From Erinaceus europaeus (lineage: Eukaryota > Chordata > Mammalia > Eulipotyphla > Erinaceidae): a DNA stretch of 64,000 nt. The position numbers and the translations under genes are program-made. Positions 32,012 to 47,600 of this stretch are shown here, piece by piece (the first letter of the stretch is position 1; the number at the start of each line of letters is the position of its first letter). Under the pieces are notes generated by a model. It was given only the letters and a program-made list of their open reading frames with translations. It did no database searches and was not told where the DNA came from. The stretch is from positions 119,069,135-119,133,134 of the forward strand of contig NC_080172.1 in assembly GCF_950295315.1 (NCBI RefSeq), read 5' to 3'.

Positions 32012-32237
32012 AGGGGCCACATGGTGCCATGTAGCATAGAATAGTGACATCATCATGCAAAAAAGGCCTGGTTTCAAGCCACTTGTGCGCACCTGCATGG
32101 GGGACTTACACAACTGGTGAAGCAGTGATGCAGGTATCCCTCTTTCTCTATCCCTCTCTATCTCCACCTTCACTCTCAATTTCTGTTAGAAAGAAGGGCA
32201 GGAAGGAATGAAGGAACAGAGGGAGGGAGGGAAGAGG

Positions 32238-32288
<51 letters not shown>

Positions 32289-32290
32289 GA
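32012..32290 (+). mobile_element. ERI-type SINE with (GAAA)n tail
   Basis: Diverged head ggggccacatggtgccatgt, body gcgcacctgcatgggggact, tail expanded to GAAA units at 32240-32290. It is the last interspersed repeat before the 21-kb array. Confidence 0.72.
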
Positions 32291-32627
32291 AATAAGGAAA
32301 TAAAATAGTGTGAATCAGGAAGAAAAATAGGCAAAGACAGCACCTGTTTTTGAGAAGCTCTTGTGAGAGAGACAGTAGATATCAATGCTGACAGAAATCA
32401 GAATGAAAGGGACCACAGGGAGTCTGACAAGCATGAGGGACCCTGGGAAAATCACTTCTGGTAATGGAAACAGGCAAGGACCCATGAGAACACAGCGTCT
32501 TAGAGGGCAAAAGGGAAAGAGAGGGGAGAGGCACCGAGGACACTCAAAGGACACTGCTGACACCACTAGTGTGCTTGCAGAGGAGCTGGGGAAGGGTGGA
32601 AGGAGAAAGCACAAGAGATGAAGGGAG
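32291..32627. other. Unique left flank of the 21-kb array
   Basis: Purine-rich unique sequence; gaggaccagatgaccagt marks the first array unit. Confidence 0.5.
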
Positions 32628-35600
32628 GACCAGATGACCAGTCTCCATGAGCTATAAGACCAGATGAGGCCAGTCTCCATGAGCTATAGACCAGATGAGA
32701 CCAGTCTCCATGAGCTATAGACCAGATGAGGCCAGTCTCCATGAGCTATAAGACCAGATGAGGCCAGTCTCCATGAGCTATAGACCAGATGAGACCAGTC
32801 TCCATGAGCTATAAGACCAGATGAGGCCAGTCTCCATGAGCTATAAGACCAGATGAGGCCAGTCTCCATGAGCTATAGACCAGATGAGACCAGTCTCCAT
32901 GAGATATAGACCAGATGAGGCCAGTCTCCATGAGCTATAAGACCAGATGAGGCCAGTCTCCATGAGCTATAGACCAGATGAGACCAGTCTCCATGAGCTA
33001 TAAGACCAGATGAGGCCAGTCTCCATGAGCTATAAGACCAGATGAGGCCAGTCTCCATGAGCTATAGACCAGATGAGACCAGTCTCCATGAGCTATAGTC
33101 CAGATGAGACCAGTCTCCATGAGCTATAGATCAGATGAGGCCAGTCTCCATGAGCTATAAGACTAGATGAGGCCAGTCTCCATGAGCTATAAGACCAGAT
33201 GAGGCCAGTCTCCATGAGCTATAGACCAGAAGAGGCCAGTCTCCATGAGCTATAGACCAGATGAGGCCAGTCTCCATGAGCTATAGACCAGATGACCAGT
33301 CTCCATGAGCTATAGACCAGATGAGGCCAGTCTCCATGAGCTATAGACCAGATGAGGCCAGTCTCCATGAGCTATAGACCAGATGAGACCAGTCTCCATG
33401 AGCTATAGACCAGATGACCAGTCTCCATGAGCTATAGACCAGATGAGGCCAGTCGCCATGAGCTATAGACCAGATGAGACCAGTCTCCAAGAGCTATAGA
33501 CCAGATGACCAGTCTCCATGAGCTATAGACCAGATGAGGCCAGTCTCCATGAGCTATAGACCAGATGAGCCAGTCTCCATGAGCTACAGACCAGATGAGA
33601 CCAGTCTCCATGAGCTATAGAAAATACGAGGCCAGTCTCCATGAGCCATAAGACCAGATGAGGCCAGCCTACATGAGCTATAGAACATATGAGGCCAGTC
33701 TCCATGAGCTATAGACCAGAAGAGGCCAGTCTCCATGAGCTATAAGGCCAGATGAGACCAGCCTCCATGAGCTATAGACCAGATGAGGCCAGTCTCCATG
33801 AGCTATAGACCAGATGAGACCAGTCTCCATGAGCTATAAGACCAGATGAGACCAGTCTCCATGAGCTATAAGACCAGATGAGACCAGTCTCCATGAGCTA
33901 TAAGACCAGATGGGACCAGCCTCCATGAGCTATAAGACCAGATGAGACCAGTCTCCATGAGCTATAAAACCAGATGAGGCCAGACTCCATGAGCTATAAG
34001 ACCAGATGAGGCCAGACTCCATGAGCTATAAGACCAGATGAGGCCAGTATCCATGAGCTATAGACCAGATGAGGCCAGCCTTCCTGAGCTATAAGACCAG
34101 ATGAGACCAGTCTCCATGAGCTATAGACCAGATGAGACCAGTCTCCATGAGCTATAAGACCAGATGAGACCAGTCTCCATGAGCTATAAGACCAGATGAG
34201 ACCAGTCTCAATGAGCTATAAGACCAGATGAGGCCAGTCTCCATGAGCTATAGAACATATGAGGCCAGTCTCCATGAGCTATAGACCAGATGAGTGCAGT
34301 CTCCATGAGCTATAGACCAGATGAGACCAGTCTCCATGAGCTATAAGACCAGATGAGACCAGCCTCCATGAGCTATAAGAAGAGATGAGACCAGCCTCCA
34401 TGAGCTATAGACCAGATGAGGCCAGTCTCCGTGAGCTATAAGACCAGATGAGACCAGCCTTCCTGAGCTATAAGACCAGATGAGGCCAGCCTTCGTGAGC
34501 TATAACACCAGATGAGGCCAGTCTCCATGAGCTATAGACCAGATGAGACAAGTCTCCATGAGCTATAAGACCAGATGAGACCAGTCTCCATGAGCTATAA
34601 GACCAGATGAGACCAGTCTCCATGAGCTATAAGACCAGATGAGACCAGTCTCCATGAGCTATAAGACCAGATGAGACCAGTCTCCATGAGCTATAAGACC
34701 AGATGGGACCAGCCTCCATGAGCTATAAGACCATATGAGACCAGTCTCCATGAGCTATAAGACCAGATGAGGCCAGACTCCATGAGCTATAAGACCAGAT
34801 GAGGCCAGTATCCATGAGCTAGAGACCAGATGAGGCCAGCCTTCCTGAGCTATAATACCAGATGAGACCAATCTCCATGAGCTATAAGACCAGATGAGAC
34901 CAGTCTCTATGAGCTATAAGACCAGATGAGACCAGCCTCCATGAGCTATAAGACCATATGAGACCAGTCTCCATGAGCTATAAGACCAGATTAGGCCAGT
35001 CTCCATGAGCTATAGACCAGATGAGGCCAGTCTCCATGAGCTATAGACCAGATGAGGCCAGCCTTCGTGAGCTATAAGACCAGATGAGACCAGCCTCCAT
35101 GAGCTATAGACCAGATGAGGCCAGTCTCCATGAACTATAAGACCAGATGAGGCCAGTATCCATGAGCTATAGACCAGATGAGGCCAGCCTTCCTGAGCTA
35201 TAATACCAGATGAGACCAGCCTCCATGAGCTATAGACCAGATGAGACCAGTCTCCATGAGCTATAAGACCAGATTAGGCCAGTCTCCATGAGCTATAATA
35301 CCAGATGAGGCCAGTCTCCATGAGCTATAGACCAGATGAGACCAGTCTCCATGAGCTATAAGACCAGATGAGGCCAGTCTCCATGAGCTATAATACCAGA
35401 TGAGGCCAGTCTCCATGAGCTATAGACCAAATGAGGCCAGTCTCCATGAGCTATAGACCAGATGAGACCAGTCTCCATGAGCTATAAGACCAGATGAGGC
35501 CAGTCTCCATGAGCTATAAGACCAGATGAGGCCAGTCTCCATGACCTATAGACCAGATGAGACCAGTCTCCATGAGCTATAAGACCAGATGAGGCCAGAC

Positions 35601-38600
35601 TCCATGAGCTATAAGACCAGATGAGGCCAGTCTCCATGAGCTATAGACCAGATGAGACCAGTCTCCATGAGCTATAGACCAGATGAGTCCAGTCTCCATG
35701 AGCTATAGACCAGATGAGGCCAGTCTCCATGAGCTATAGACCAGATGACGCCAGTCTCCATGAGCTATAGACCAGATGAGGCCAGTCTCCATGAGCTATA
35801 GACCAGATGACCAGTCTCCATGAGCTATAGACCAGATGAGGCCAGTATGCATGAGCTATAGACCAGATGACACCAGTCTCCATGAGCTATAGACCAGATG
35901 AGACCAGTCTCCATGAGCTATAGACCAGATGACCAGTCTCCATGAGCTATAGACCAGATGAGGCCAGTCTCCATGAGCTATAGACCAGATGAGACCAGTC
36001 TCCATGAGCTATAGACCAGATGACTAGTCTCCATGAGCTATAGACCAGATGAGGCCAGTATCCATGAGCTATAGACCAGATGAGACCAGTCTCCATGAGC
36101 TATAGACCAGATGAGACCAGTCTCCATGAGCTATAGAACATACGAGGCCAGTCTCCATGAGCTATAAGAGCAGATGAGACCAGTCTCTATGAGCTATAAG
36201 ACCAGATGAGACCAGCCTCCATGAGCTATAAGACCAGATGAGACCAGTCTCCATGAGCTATAAGACCAGATGACGCCAGACTCCATGAGCTATAAAACCA
36301 GATGAGGCCAGACTCCATGAGCTATAAGATCAGATGAGGCCAGTATCCATGAGCTATAGACCAGATGAGGCCAGCCTTCCTGAGCTATAAGACCAGATGA
36401 GACCAGTCTCCATGAACTATAGACCAGATGAGACCAGTCTCCATGAGCTATAAGACCAGATGAGACCAGTCTCCATGAGCTATAAGACCAGATGAGACCA
36501 GTCTCCATGAGCTATAAGACCAGATGAGGCCAGTCTCCATGAGCTATAGAACATATGAGGCCAGTCTCCATGAGCTATAGACCAGATGAGACCAGTCTCC
36601 ATGAGTTATAGACCAGATGAGACCAGTCTCCATGAGCTATAGACCAGATGAGACCAGTCTCCATGAGCTATAAGACCAGATGAGGCCAGTCTCCATGAGC
36701 TATAAGACCAGATGAGGCCAGTCTCCATGACCTATAGACCAGATGAGACCAGTCTCCATGAGCTATAAGACCAGATGAGGCCAATCTCCATGAGCTATAA
36801 GATCAGATGAGGCCAGTCTCCATGAGCTATAGACCAGATGAGACCAGTCTCCATGAGCTACAGACCAGATGAGACCAGTCTCCATGAGCTATAGACCAGA
36901 TGAGGCCAGTCTCCATGAGCTATAGACCAGATGACGCCAGTCTCCATGAGCTATAGACCAGATGAGGCCAGTCTCCATGAGCTATAGACCAGATGACCAG
37001 TCTCCATGAGCTATAGACCAGATGAGGCCAGTATCCATGAGCTATAGACCAGATGAGACCAGTCTCCATGAGCTATAGACCAGATGAGACCAGTCTCCTT
37101 GAGCTATAGACCAAATGACCAGTCTCCATGAGCTATAGACCAGATGAGGCAAGTCTCCATGAGCTATAGACCAGATGAGACCAGTCTCCATGAGCTATAG
37201 ACCAGATGACTAGTCTCCATGAGCTATAGACCAGATGAGGCCAGTATCCATGAGCTATAGACCAGATGAGACCAGTCTCCATGAGCTATAGAACAGATGA
37301 GACCAGTCTCCATGAGCTATAGAACATACGAGGCCAGTCTCCATGAGCTATAAGACCAGATGAGGCCAGTCTCCATGAGCTATAAGACCAGATGAGACCA
37401 GCCTCCATGAGCTATAGACCAGATGAGACCAGTCTCCATGAGCTATAAGACCAGATGAGACCAGCCTCCATGAGCTATAAGACCAGATGAGACCAGTCTC
37501 CATGAGCTATAAGACCAGATGAGGCCAGACTCCATGAGCTATAAGACCAGATGAGGCCAGACTCCATGAGCTATAAGACCAGATGAGGCCAGTATCCATG
37601 AGCTATAGACCAGATGAGGCCAGCCTTCCTGAGCTATAAGACCAGATGAGACCAGTCTCCATGAGCTATAGACCAGATGAGACCAGTCTCCATGAGCTAT
37701 AAGACCAGATGAGACCAGTCTCCATGAGCTATAAGACCAGATGAGACCAGTCTCCATGAGCTATAAGACCAGATGAGGCCAGTCTCCATGAGCTACAGAA
37801 CATATGAGGCCAGTCTCCATGAGCTATAGACCAGATGAGACCAGTCTCCATGAGCTATAGACCAGATGAGACCAGTCTCCATGAGCTATAAGACCAGATG
37901 AGGCTAGTATCCATGAGCTAGAGACCAGATGAGGCCAGCCTTCCCGAGCTATAATACCAGATGAGACCAGTCTCCATGAGCTATAGACCAGATGAGGCCA
38001 GTCTCCATGAGCTATAGACCAGATGAGGCCAGCCTTCGTGAGCTATAAGACCAGATGAGACCAGCCTCCGTGAGCTATAGACCAGATGAGGCCAGTCTCC
38101 ATGAACTATAAGACCAGATGAGGCCAGTATCCATGAGCTATAGACCAGATGAGGCCAGCCTTCCTGAGCTATAATACCAGATGAGACCAGCCTCCATGAG
38201 CTATAGACCACATGAGACCAGTCTCCATGAGCTATAAAACCAGATGAGGCCAGTCTCCATGAGCTATAATACCAGATGAGGCCAGTCTCCATGAGCTATA
38301 GACCAGATGAGACCAGTCTCCATGAGCTATAAGACCAGATGAGGCCAGTCTCCATAAGCTACAATACCAGATGAGGCCAGTCTCCATGAGCTATAAGACC
38401 AGATGAGACCAGTCTCCATGAGCTATAAGACCAGATGAGGCCAGACTCCATGAGCTATAAGACCAGATGAGGCCAGTATCCATGAGCTAGAGACCAGATG
38501 AGGCCAGCCTTCCTGAGCTATAATACCAGATGAGACCAGTCTCCATGAGCTATAAGACCAGATGAGACCAGTCTCTATGAGCTATAAGACCAGATGAGAC

Positions 38601-41600
38601 CAGCCTCCATGAGCTATAAGACCATATGAGACCAGTCTCCATGAGCTATAGACCAGATGAGGCCAGCCTTCGTGAGCTATAACACCAGATGAGGCCAGTC
38701 TCCATGAGCTATAGACCAGATGAGACCAGTCTCCATGAACTATAGACCAGATGAGACCAGTCTCCATGAGCTATAAGACCAGATGAGGCCAGTCTCCATG
38801 AGCTATAATACAAGATGAGGCCAGTCTCCATGAGCTATAGACCAGATGAGACCAGTCTCCATGAGCTATAAGACCAGATGAGGCCAGTCTCCATGAGCTA
38901 TAATACCAGATGAGGCCAGTCTCCATGAGCTATAGACCAGATGAGGCCAGTCTCCATGAGCTATAGACCAGATGAGACCAGTCTCCATGAGCTATAAGAC
39001 CAGATGAGGCCAGTCTCCATGAGCTATAAGACCAGATGAGGCCAGTCTCCATGACCTATAGACCAGATGAGACCAGTCTCCATGAGCTATAAGACCAGAT
39101 GAGGCCAATCTTCATGAGCTATAAGACCAGATGAGGCCAGTCTCCATGAGCTATAGACCAGATGAGACCAGTCTCCGTGAGCTATAGACCAGATGAGACC
39201 AGTCTCCATGAGCTATAGACCAGATGAGGCCAGTCTCCATGAGCTATAGACCAGATAACGCCAGTCTCCATGAGCTATAGACCAGATGAGGCCAGTCTCC
39301 ATGAGCTATAGACCAGATGACCAGTCTCCATGAGCTATAGACCAGATGAGGCCAGTATCCATGAGCTATAGACCAGATGAGACCAGTCTCCATGAGCTAT
39401 AGACCAGATGAGACCAGTCTCCATGAGCTATAGACCAGTTGAACAGTTTCCATGAGCTATAGACCAGATGAGGCCAGTCTCCATGAGCTATAGACCAGAT
39501 GAGACCAGTCTCCATGAGCTATAGACCAGATGACTAGTCTCCATGAGCTATAGACCAGATGAGGCCAGTATCCATGAGCTATAGACCAGATGAGACCAGT
39601 CTCCATGAGCTATAGACCAGATGAGACCAGTCTCCATGAGGTATAGTACATACGAGGCCAGTCTCCATGAGCTATAAGACCAGATGAGGCCAGTCTCCAT
39701 GAGCTATAAGACCAGATGAGACCAGCCTCCATGAGCTATAGACCAGAGGAGACCAGTCTCCATGAGCTATAAGACCAGATGAGACCAGCCTCCATGAGCT
39801 ATAAGACCAGATGAGACCAGTCTCCATGAGCTATAAGACCAGATGTGGCCAGACTCCATGAGCTATAAGACCAGATGAGGCCAGACTCCATGAGCTATAA
39901 GACCAGATGAGGCCAGTATCCATGAGCTATACACCAGATGAGGCCAGCCTTCCTGAGCTATAAGACCAGATGAGACCAGTCTCCATGAGCTATAGACCAG
40001 ATGAGACCAGTCTCCATGAGCTATAAGACCAGATGAGACCAGTCTCCATGAGCTATAAGACCAGATGAGACCAGTCTCCATGAGCTATAAGACCAGATGA
40101 GGCCAGTCTCCATGAGCTATAGAACATATGAGGCCAGTCTCCATGAGCTATAGACCAGATGAGACCAGTCTCCATGAGCTATAGACCAGATGAGACCAGT
40201 CTCCATGAGCTATAAGACCAGATGAGACCAGCCTCCATGAGCTATAAGAACAGATGAGACCAGCCTCCATGAGCTATAGGCCAGATGAGGCCAGTCTCTG
40301 TGAGCTATAAGACCAGATGAGACCAGCCTTCCTGAGCTATAAGACCAGATGAGGCCAGCCTTCGTGAGCTATAACACCAGATGAGGCCAGGCTCCATGCG
40401 CTATAGACCAGATGAGACAAGTCTCCATGAGCTTAAGACCAGATGAGACCAGTCTCCATGAGCTATAAGACCAGATGAGACCAGTCTCCATGAGCTATAA
40501 GACCAGATGAGGCCAGACTCCATGAGCTATAAGACCAGATGAGGCCAGTATCCATGAGCTAGAGACCAGATGAGGCCAGCCTTCCTGAGCTATAATACCA
40601 GATGAGACCAGTCTCCATGAGCTATAAGACCAGATGAGACCAGTCTCTATGAGCTATAAGACCAGATGAGACCAGCCTCCATGAGCTATAAGACCATATG
40701 AGACCAGTCTCCATGAGCTATAGACCAGATGAGGCCAGCCTTCGTGAGCTATAACACCAGATGAGGCCAGTCTCCATGAGCTATAGACCAGATGAGACCA
40801 GTCCCCATGAGCTATAAGACCAGATGAGGCCAGTATCCATGAGCTATAGACCAGATGAGGCCAGTCTCCATGAGCTATAGACCAGATGAGGCCAGCCTTC
40901 GTGAGCTATAAGACCAGATGAGACCAGCCTCCATGAGCTATAGACCAGATGAGGCCAGTCTCCATGAACTATAAGACCAGATGAGGCCAGTATCCATGAG
41001 CTATAGACCAGATGAGGCCAGCCTTCCTGAGCTATAATACCAGATGAGACCAGCCTCCATGAGCTATAGACCAGATGAGACCAGTCTCCATGAGCTATAA
41101 GACCAGATGAGGCCAGTCTCCATGAGCTATAATACCAGATGAGGCCAGTCTCCATGAGCTATAGACCAGATGAGACCAGTCTCCATGAGCTATAAGACCA
41201 GATGAGGCCAGTCTCCATGAGCTATAATACCAGATGAGGCCAGTCTCCATGAGCTATAGACCAGATGAGGCCAGTCTCCATGAGCTATAGACCAGATGAG
41301 ACCAGTCTCCATGAGCTATAAGACCAGATGAGGCCAGTCTCCATGAGCTATAAGACCAGATGAGGCCAGTCTCCATGACCTATAGACCAGATGAGACCAG
41401 TCTCCATGAGCTATAAGACCAGATGAGGCCAATCTCCATGAGGTATAAGACCAGATGAGGCCAGTCTCCATGAGCTATAGACCAGATGAGACCAGTCTCC
41501 ATGAGCTATAGACCAGATGAGACCAGTCTCCATGAGCTATAGACCAGATGAGGCCAGTCTCTATGAGCTATAGACCAGATGACGCCAGTCTCCATGAGCT

Positions 41601-44600
41601 ATAGACCAGATGAGGCGAGTCTCCATGAGCTATAGACCAGATGACCAGTCTCCATGAGCTATAGACCAGATGAGGCCAGTATCCATGAGCTATAGACCAG
41701 ATGAGACCAGTCTCCATGAGCTATAGACCAGATGAGACCAGTCTCCATGAGCTATAGACCAGATGACCAGTCTCCATGAGCTATAGACCAGAAGAGGCCA
41801 GTCTCCATGAGCTATAGACCAGATGACCAGTCTCCATGAGCTATAGACCAGATGACTAGTCTCCATGAGCTATAGACCAGATGAGGCCAGTATCCATGAT
41901 CTATAGAACATACGAGGCCAGTCTTCATGAGCTATAAGACCAGATGAGGCCAGTCTCCATGAGCTATAGACCAGATGAGACCTGTCTCCATGAGCTATAG
42001 ACCAGATGACCAGTCTCCATGAGCTATAGACCAGATTAGGCCAGTCTCCATGAGCTATAGACCAGATGAGACTAGTCTCCATGAGCTATAGACCAGATGA
42101 CTAGTCTCCATGAGCTATATACCAAATGAGGCCAGTATCCATGATCTATAGACCAGATGAGACCAGTCTCCATGAGCTATAGACCAGATGAGACCAGTCT
42201 CCATGAGCTATAGAACATACGAGGCCAGTCTTCATGAGCTATAAGACCAGATGAGGCCAGTCTCCATGAGCTATAAGACCAGATGAGACCAGCCTACATG
42301 AGCTATAGACCAGATGAGACCAGTCTCCATGAGCTATAAGACCAGATGAGACCAGCCTCCATGAGCTATAAGACCAGATGAGACCAGTCTCCATGAGCTA
42401 TAATACCAGATGAGGCCAGACTCCATGAGCTATAAGACCAGATGAGGCCAGACTCCATGAGCTATAAGACCAGATGAGGCCAGTCTCCATGAGCTAGAGA
42501 CCAGATGAGGCCAGCCTTCCTGAGCTATAAGACCAGATGAGACCAGTCTCCATGAGCTATAGACCAGATGAGACCAGTCTCCATGAGCTATAAGACCAGA
42601 TGAGACCAGTCTCCATGAGCTATAAGACCAGATGAGACCAGTCTCCATGAGCTATAAGACCAGATGAGGCCAGTCTCCATGAGCTATAGAACATATGAGG
42701 CCAGTCTCCATGAGCTATAGACCAGATGAGACCAGTCTCCATGAGCTATAGACCAGATGAGACCAGTCTCCATGAGCTATAAGACCAGATGAGACCAGCC
42801 TCCATGAGCTATAAGAACAGATGAGACCAGCCTCCATGAGCTATAGACCAGATGAGGCCAGTCTCCGTGAGCTATAAGACCAGATGAGACCAGTCTCCAT
42901 GAGCTATAGACCAGATGAGACCAGTCTCCATGAGCTATAAGACCAGATGAGGCCAGTATCCATGAGCTATAGACCAGATGAGGCCAGTCTGATGAGCTAT
43001 AGACCAGATGAGGCCAGCCTTCGTGAGCTATAAGACCAGATGAGACCAGCCTCCATGAGCTATAGACCAGAGGAGGCCAGTCTACATGAACTATAAGACC
43101 AGATGAGGCCAGTATCCATGAGCTATAGACCAGATGAGGCCAGCCTTCCTGAGCTATAATACCAGATGAGACCAGCCTCCATGAGCTATAGACCAGATGA
43201 GACTAGTCTCCATGAGCTATAAGACCAGATGAGGCCAGTCTCCATGAGCTATAATACCAGATGAGGCCAGTCTCCATGAGCTATAGACCAGATGAGACCA
43301 GTCTCCATGAGCTATAAGACCAGATGAGGCCAGTCTCCATGAGCTATAATACCAGATGAGGCCAGTCTCCATGAGCTATAGACCAGATGAGGCCAGTCTC
43401 CATGAGCTATAGACCAGATGAGACCAGTCTCCATGAGCTATAAGACCAGATGAGGCCAGTCTCCATGAGCTATAAGACCAGATGAGGCCAGTCTCCATGA
43501 CCTATAGACCAGATGAGACCAGTCTCCATGAGCTATAAGACCAGATGAGGCCAATCTCCATGAGGTATAAGACCAGATGAGGCCAGTCTCCATGAACTAT
43601 AGACCAGATGAGACCAGTCTCCATGAGCTATAGACCAGATGAGACCAGTCTCCATGAGCTATAGACCAGATGAGGCCAGTCTCTATGAGCTATAGACCAG
43701 ATGACGCCAGTCTCCATGAGCTATAGACCAGATGAGGCGAGTCTCCATGAGCTATAGACCAGATGACCAGTCTCCATGAGCTATAGACCAGATGAGGCCA
43801 GTATCCATGAGCTATAGACCAGATGAGACCAGTCTCCATGAGCTATAGACCAGATGAGACCAGTCTCCATGAGCTATAGACCAGATGACCAGTCTCCATG
43901 AGCTATAGACCAGATGAGGCCAGTCTCCATGAGCTATAGACCAGATGACCAGTCTCCATGAGCTATAGACCAGATGACTAGTCTCCATGAGCTATAGACC
44001 AGATGAGGCCAGTATCCATGATCTATAGAACATACGAGGCCAGTCTTCATGAGCTATAAGACCAGATGAGGCCAGTCTCCATGAGCTATAGACCAGATGA
44101 GACCTGTCTCCATGAGCTATAGACCAGATGACCAGTCTCCATGAGCTATAGACCAGATTAGGCCAGTCTCCATGAGCTATAGACCAGATGAGACCAGTCT
44201 CCATGAGCTATAGACCAGATGACTAGTCTCCATGAGCTATATACCAAATGAGGCCAGTATCCATGATCTATAGACCAGATGAGACCAGTCTCCATGAGCT
44301 ATAGACCAGATGAGACCAGTCTCCATGAGCTATAGAACATACGAGGCCAGTCTTCATGAGCTATAAGACCAGATGAGGCCAGTCTCCATGAGCTATAAGA
44401 CCAGATGAGACCAGCCTACATGAGCTATAGACCAGATGAGACCAGTCTCCATGAGCTATAAGACCAGATGAGACCAGCCTCCATGAGCTATAAGACCAGA
44501 TGAGACCAGTCTCCATGAGCTATAAGACCAGATGAGGCCAGACTCCATGAGCTATAAGACCAGATGAGGCCAGACTCCATGAGCTATAAGACCAGATGAG

Positions 44601-47600
44601 GCCAGTCTCCATGAGCTATAGACCAGATGAGGCCAGCCTTCCTGAGCTATAAGACCAGATGAGACCAGTCTCCATGAGCTATAGACCAGATGAGACCAGT
44701 CTCCATGAGCTATAAGACCAGATGAGACCAGTCTCCATGAGCTATAAGACCAGATGAGGCCAGTCTCCATGAGCTATAGAACATATGAGGCCAGTCTCCA
44801 TGAGCTATAGACCAGATGAGACCAGTCTCCATGAGCTATAGACCAGATGAGACCAGTCTCCATGAGCTATAAGACCAGATGAGACCAGTCTCCATGAGCT
44901 ATAGACCAGATGAGACCAGTCTCCATGAGCTATAAGACCAGATGAGGCCAGTCTCCATGAGCTATAATACCAGATGAGGCCAGTCTCCATGAGCTATAGA
45001 CCAGATGAGGCCAGTCTCCATGAGCTATAGACCAGATGAGACCAGTCTCCATGAGCTATAAGACCAGATGAGGCCAGTCTCCATGAGCTATAAGACCAGA
45101 TGAGGCCAGTCTCCATGACCTATAGACCAGATGAGACCAGTCTCCATGAGCTATAAGACCAGATGAGGCCAATCTCCATGAGGTATAAGACCAGATGAGG
45201 CCAGTCTCCATGAGCTATAGACCAGATGAGACCAGTCTCCATGAGCTATAGACCAGATGAGACCAGTCTCCATGAGCTATAGACCAGATGAGGCCAGTCT
45301 CTATGAGCTATAGACCAGATGACGCCAGTCTCCATGAGCTATAGACCAGATGAGGCGAGTCTCCATGAGCTATAGACCAGATGACCAGTCTCCATGAGCT
45401 ATAGACCAGATGAGGCCAGTATCCATGAGCTATAGACCAGATGAGACCAGTCTCCATGAGCTATAGACCAGATGACCAGTCTCCATGAGCTATAGACCAG
45501 ATGAGGCCAGTCTCCATGAGCTATAGACCAGATGAGACCAGTCTCCATGAGCTATAGACCAGATGACTAGTCTCCATGAGCTATAGACCAGATGAGGCCA
45601 GTATCCATGATCTATAGAACATACGAGGCCAGTCTTCATGAGCTATAAGACCAGATGAGGCCAGTCTCCATGAGCTATAGACCAGATGAGACCAGTCTCC
45701 ATGAGCTATAGACCAGATGACCAGTCTCCATGAGCTATAGACCAGATTAGGCCAGTCTCCATGAGCTATAGACCAGATGAGACCAGTCTCCATGAGCTAT
45801 AGACCAGATGACTAGTCTCCATGAGCTATAGACCAGATGAGGCCAGTACCCATGATCTATAGACCAGATGAGACCAGTCTCCATGAGCTATAGACCAGAT
45901 GAGACCAGTCTCCATGAGCTATAGAACATACGAGGCCAGTCTTCATGAGCTATAAGACCAGATGTGGCCAGTCTCCATGAGCTATAAGACCATATGAGAC
46001 CAGCCTACATGAGCTATAGACCAGATGAGACCAGTCTCCATGAGCTATAAGACCAGATGAGACCAGCCTCCATGAGCTATAAGACCAGATGAGACCAGTC
46101 TCCATGAGCTATAAGACCAGATGAGGCCAGACTCCATGAGCTATAAGACCAGATGAGGCCAGTATCCATGAGCTATAGACCAGATGAGGCCAGCCTTCCT
46201 GAGCTATAAGACCAGATGAGACCAGTCTCCATGAGCTATAGACCAGATGAGACCAGTCTCCATGAGCTATAAGACCAGATGAGACCAGTCTCCATGAGCT
46301 ATAAGACCAGATGAGACCAGTCTCCATGAGCTATAAGACCAGATGAGGCCAGTCTCCATGAGCTATAGAACATATGGGGCCAGTCTCCATGAGCTATAGA
46401 CCAGATGAGACCAGTCTCCATGAGCTATAGACCAGATGAGACCAGTCTCCATGAGCTATAAGACCAGATGAGACCAGCCTCCATGAGCTATAAGAACAGA
46501 TGAGACCAGCCTCCATGAGCTATAGACCAGATGAGGCCAGTCTCCGTGAGCTATAAGACCAGATGAGACCAGCCTTCCTGAGCTATAAGACCAGATGAGG
46601 CCAGCCTTCGTTAGCTATAACACCAGATGAGGCCAGTCTCCATGAGCTATAGACCAGATGAGACAAGTCTCCATGAGCTATAAGACCAGATGAGACCAGT
46701 CTCCATGAGCTATAAGACCAGATGAGACCAGTCTCCATGAGCTATAAGACCAGATGAGACCAGTCTCCATGAGCTATAAGACCAGATGGGACCAGCCTCC
46801 ATGAGCTATAAGACCAGATGAGACCAGTCTCCATGAGCTATAAGACCAGATGAGGCCAGACTCCATGAGCTATAAGACCAGATGAGGCCAGTATCCATGA
46901 GCTAGAGACCAGATGAGGCCAGCCTTCCTGAGCTATAATACCAGATGAGACAAATCTCCGTGAGCTATAAGACCAGATGAGACCAGTCTCTATGAGCTAT
47001 AAGACCAGATGAGACCAGCCTCCATGAGCTATAAGACCATATGAGACCAGTCTCCATGAGCTATAGACCAGATGAGGCCAGCCTTCGTGAGCTATAACAC
47101 CAGATGAGCCCAGTCTCCATGAGCTATAGACCAGATGAGACCAGTCTCCATGAGCTATAAGACCAGATGAGGCCAGTATCCATGAGCTATAGACCAGATG
47201 AGGCCAGTCTCCATGAGCTATAGACCAGATGAGGCCAGCCTTCGTGAGCTATAAGACCAGATGAGACCAGCCTCCATGAGCTATAGACCAGATGAGGCCA
47301 GTCTCCATGAACTATAAGACCAGATGAGGCCAGTATCCATGAGCTATAGACCAGATGAGGCCAGCCTTCCTGAGCTATAATACCAGATGAGACCAGCCTC
47401 CATGAGCTATAGACCAGATGAGACCAGTCTCCATGAGCTATAAGACCAGATGAGGCCAGTCTCCATGAGCTATAAGACCAGATGAGGCCAGTCTCCATGA
47501 CCTATAGACCAAATGAGACCAGTCTCCATGAGCTATAAGACCAGATGAGGCAATCTCCATGAGCTATAAGACCAGATGAGGCCAGTCTCCATGAGCTATA

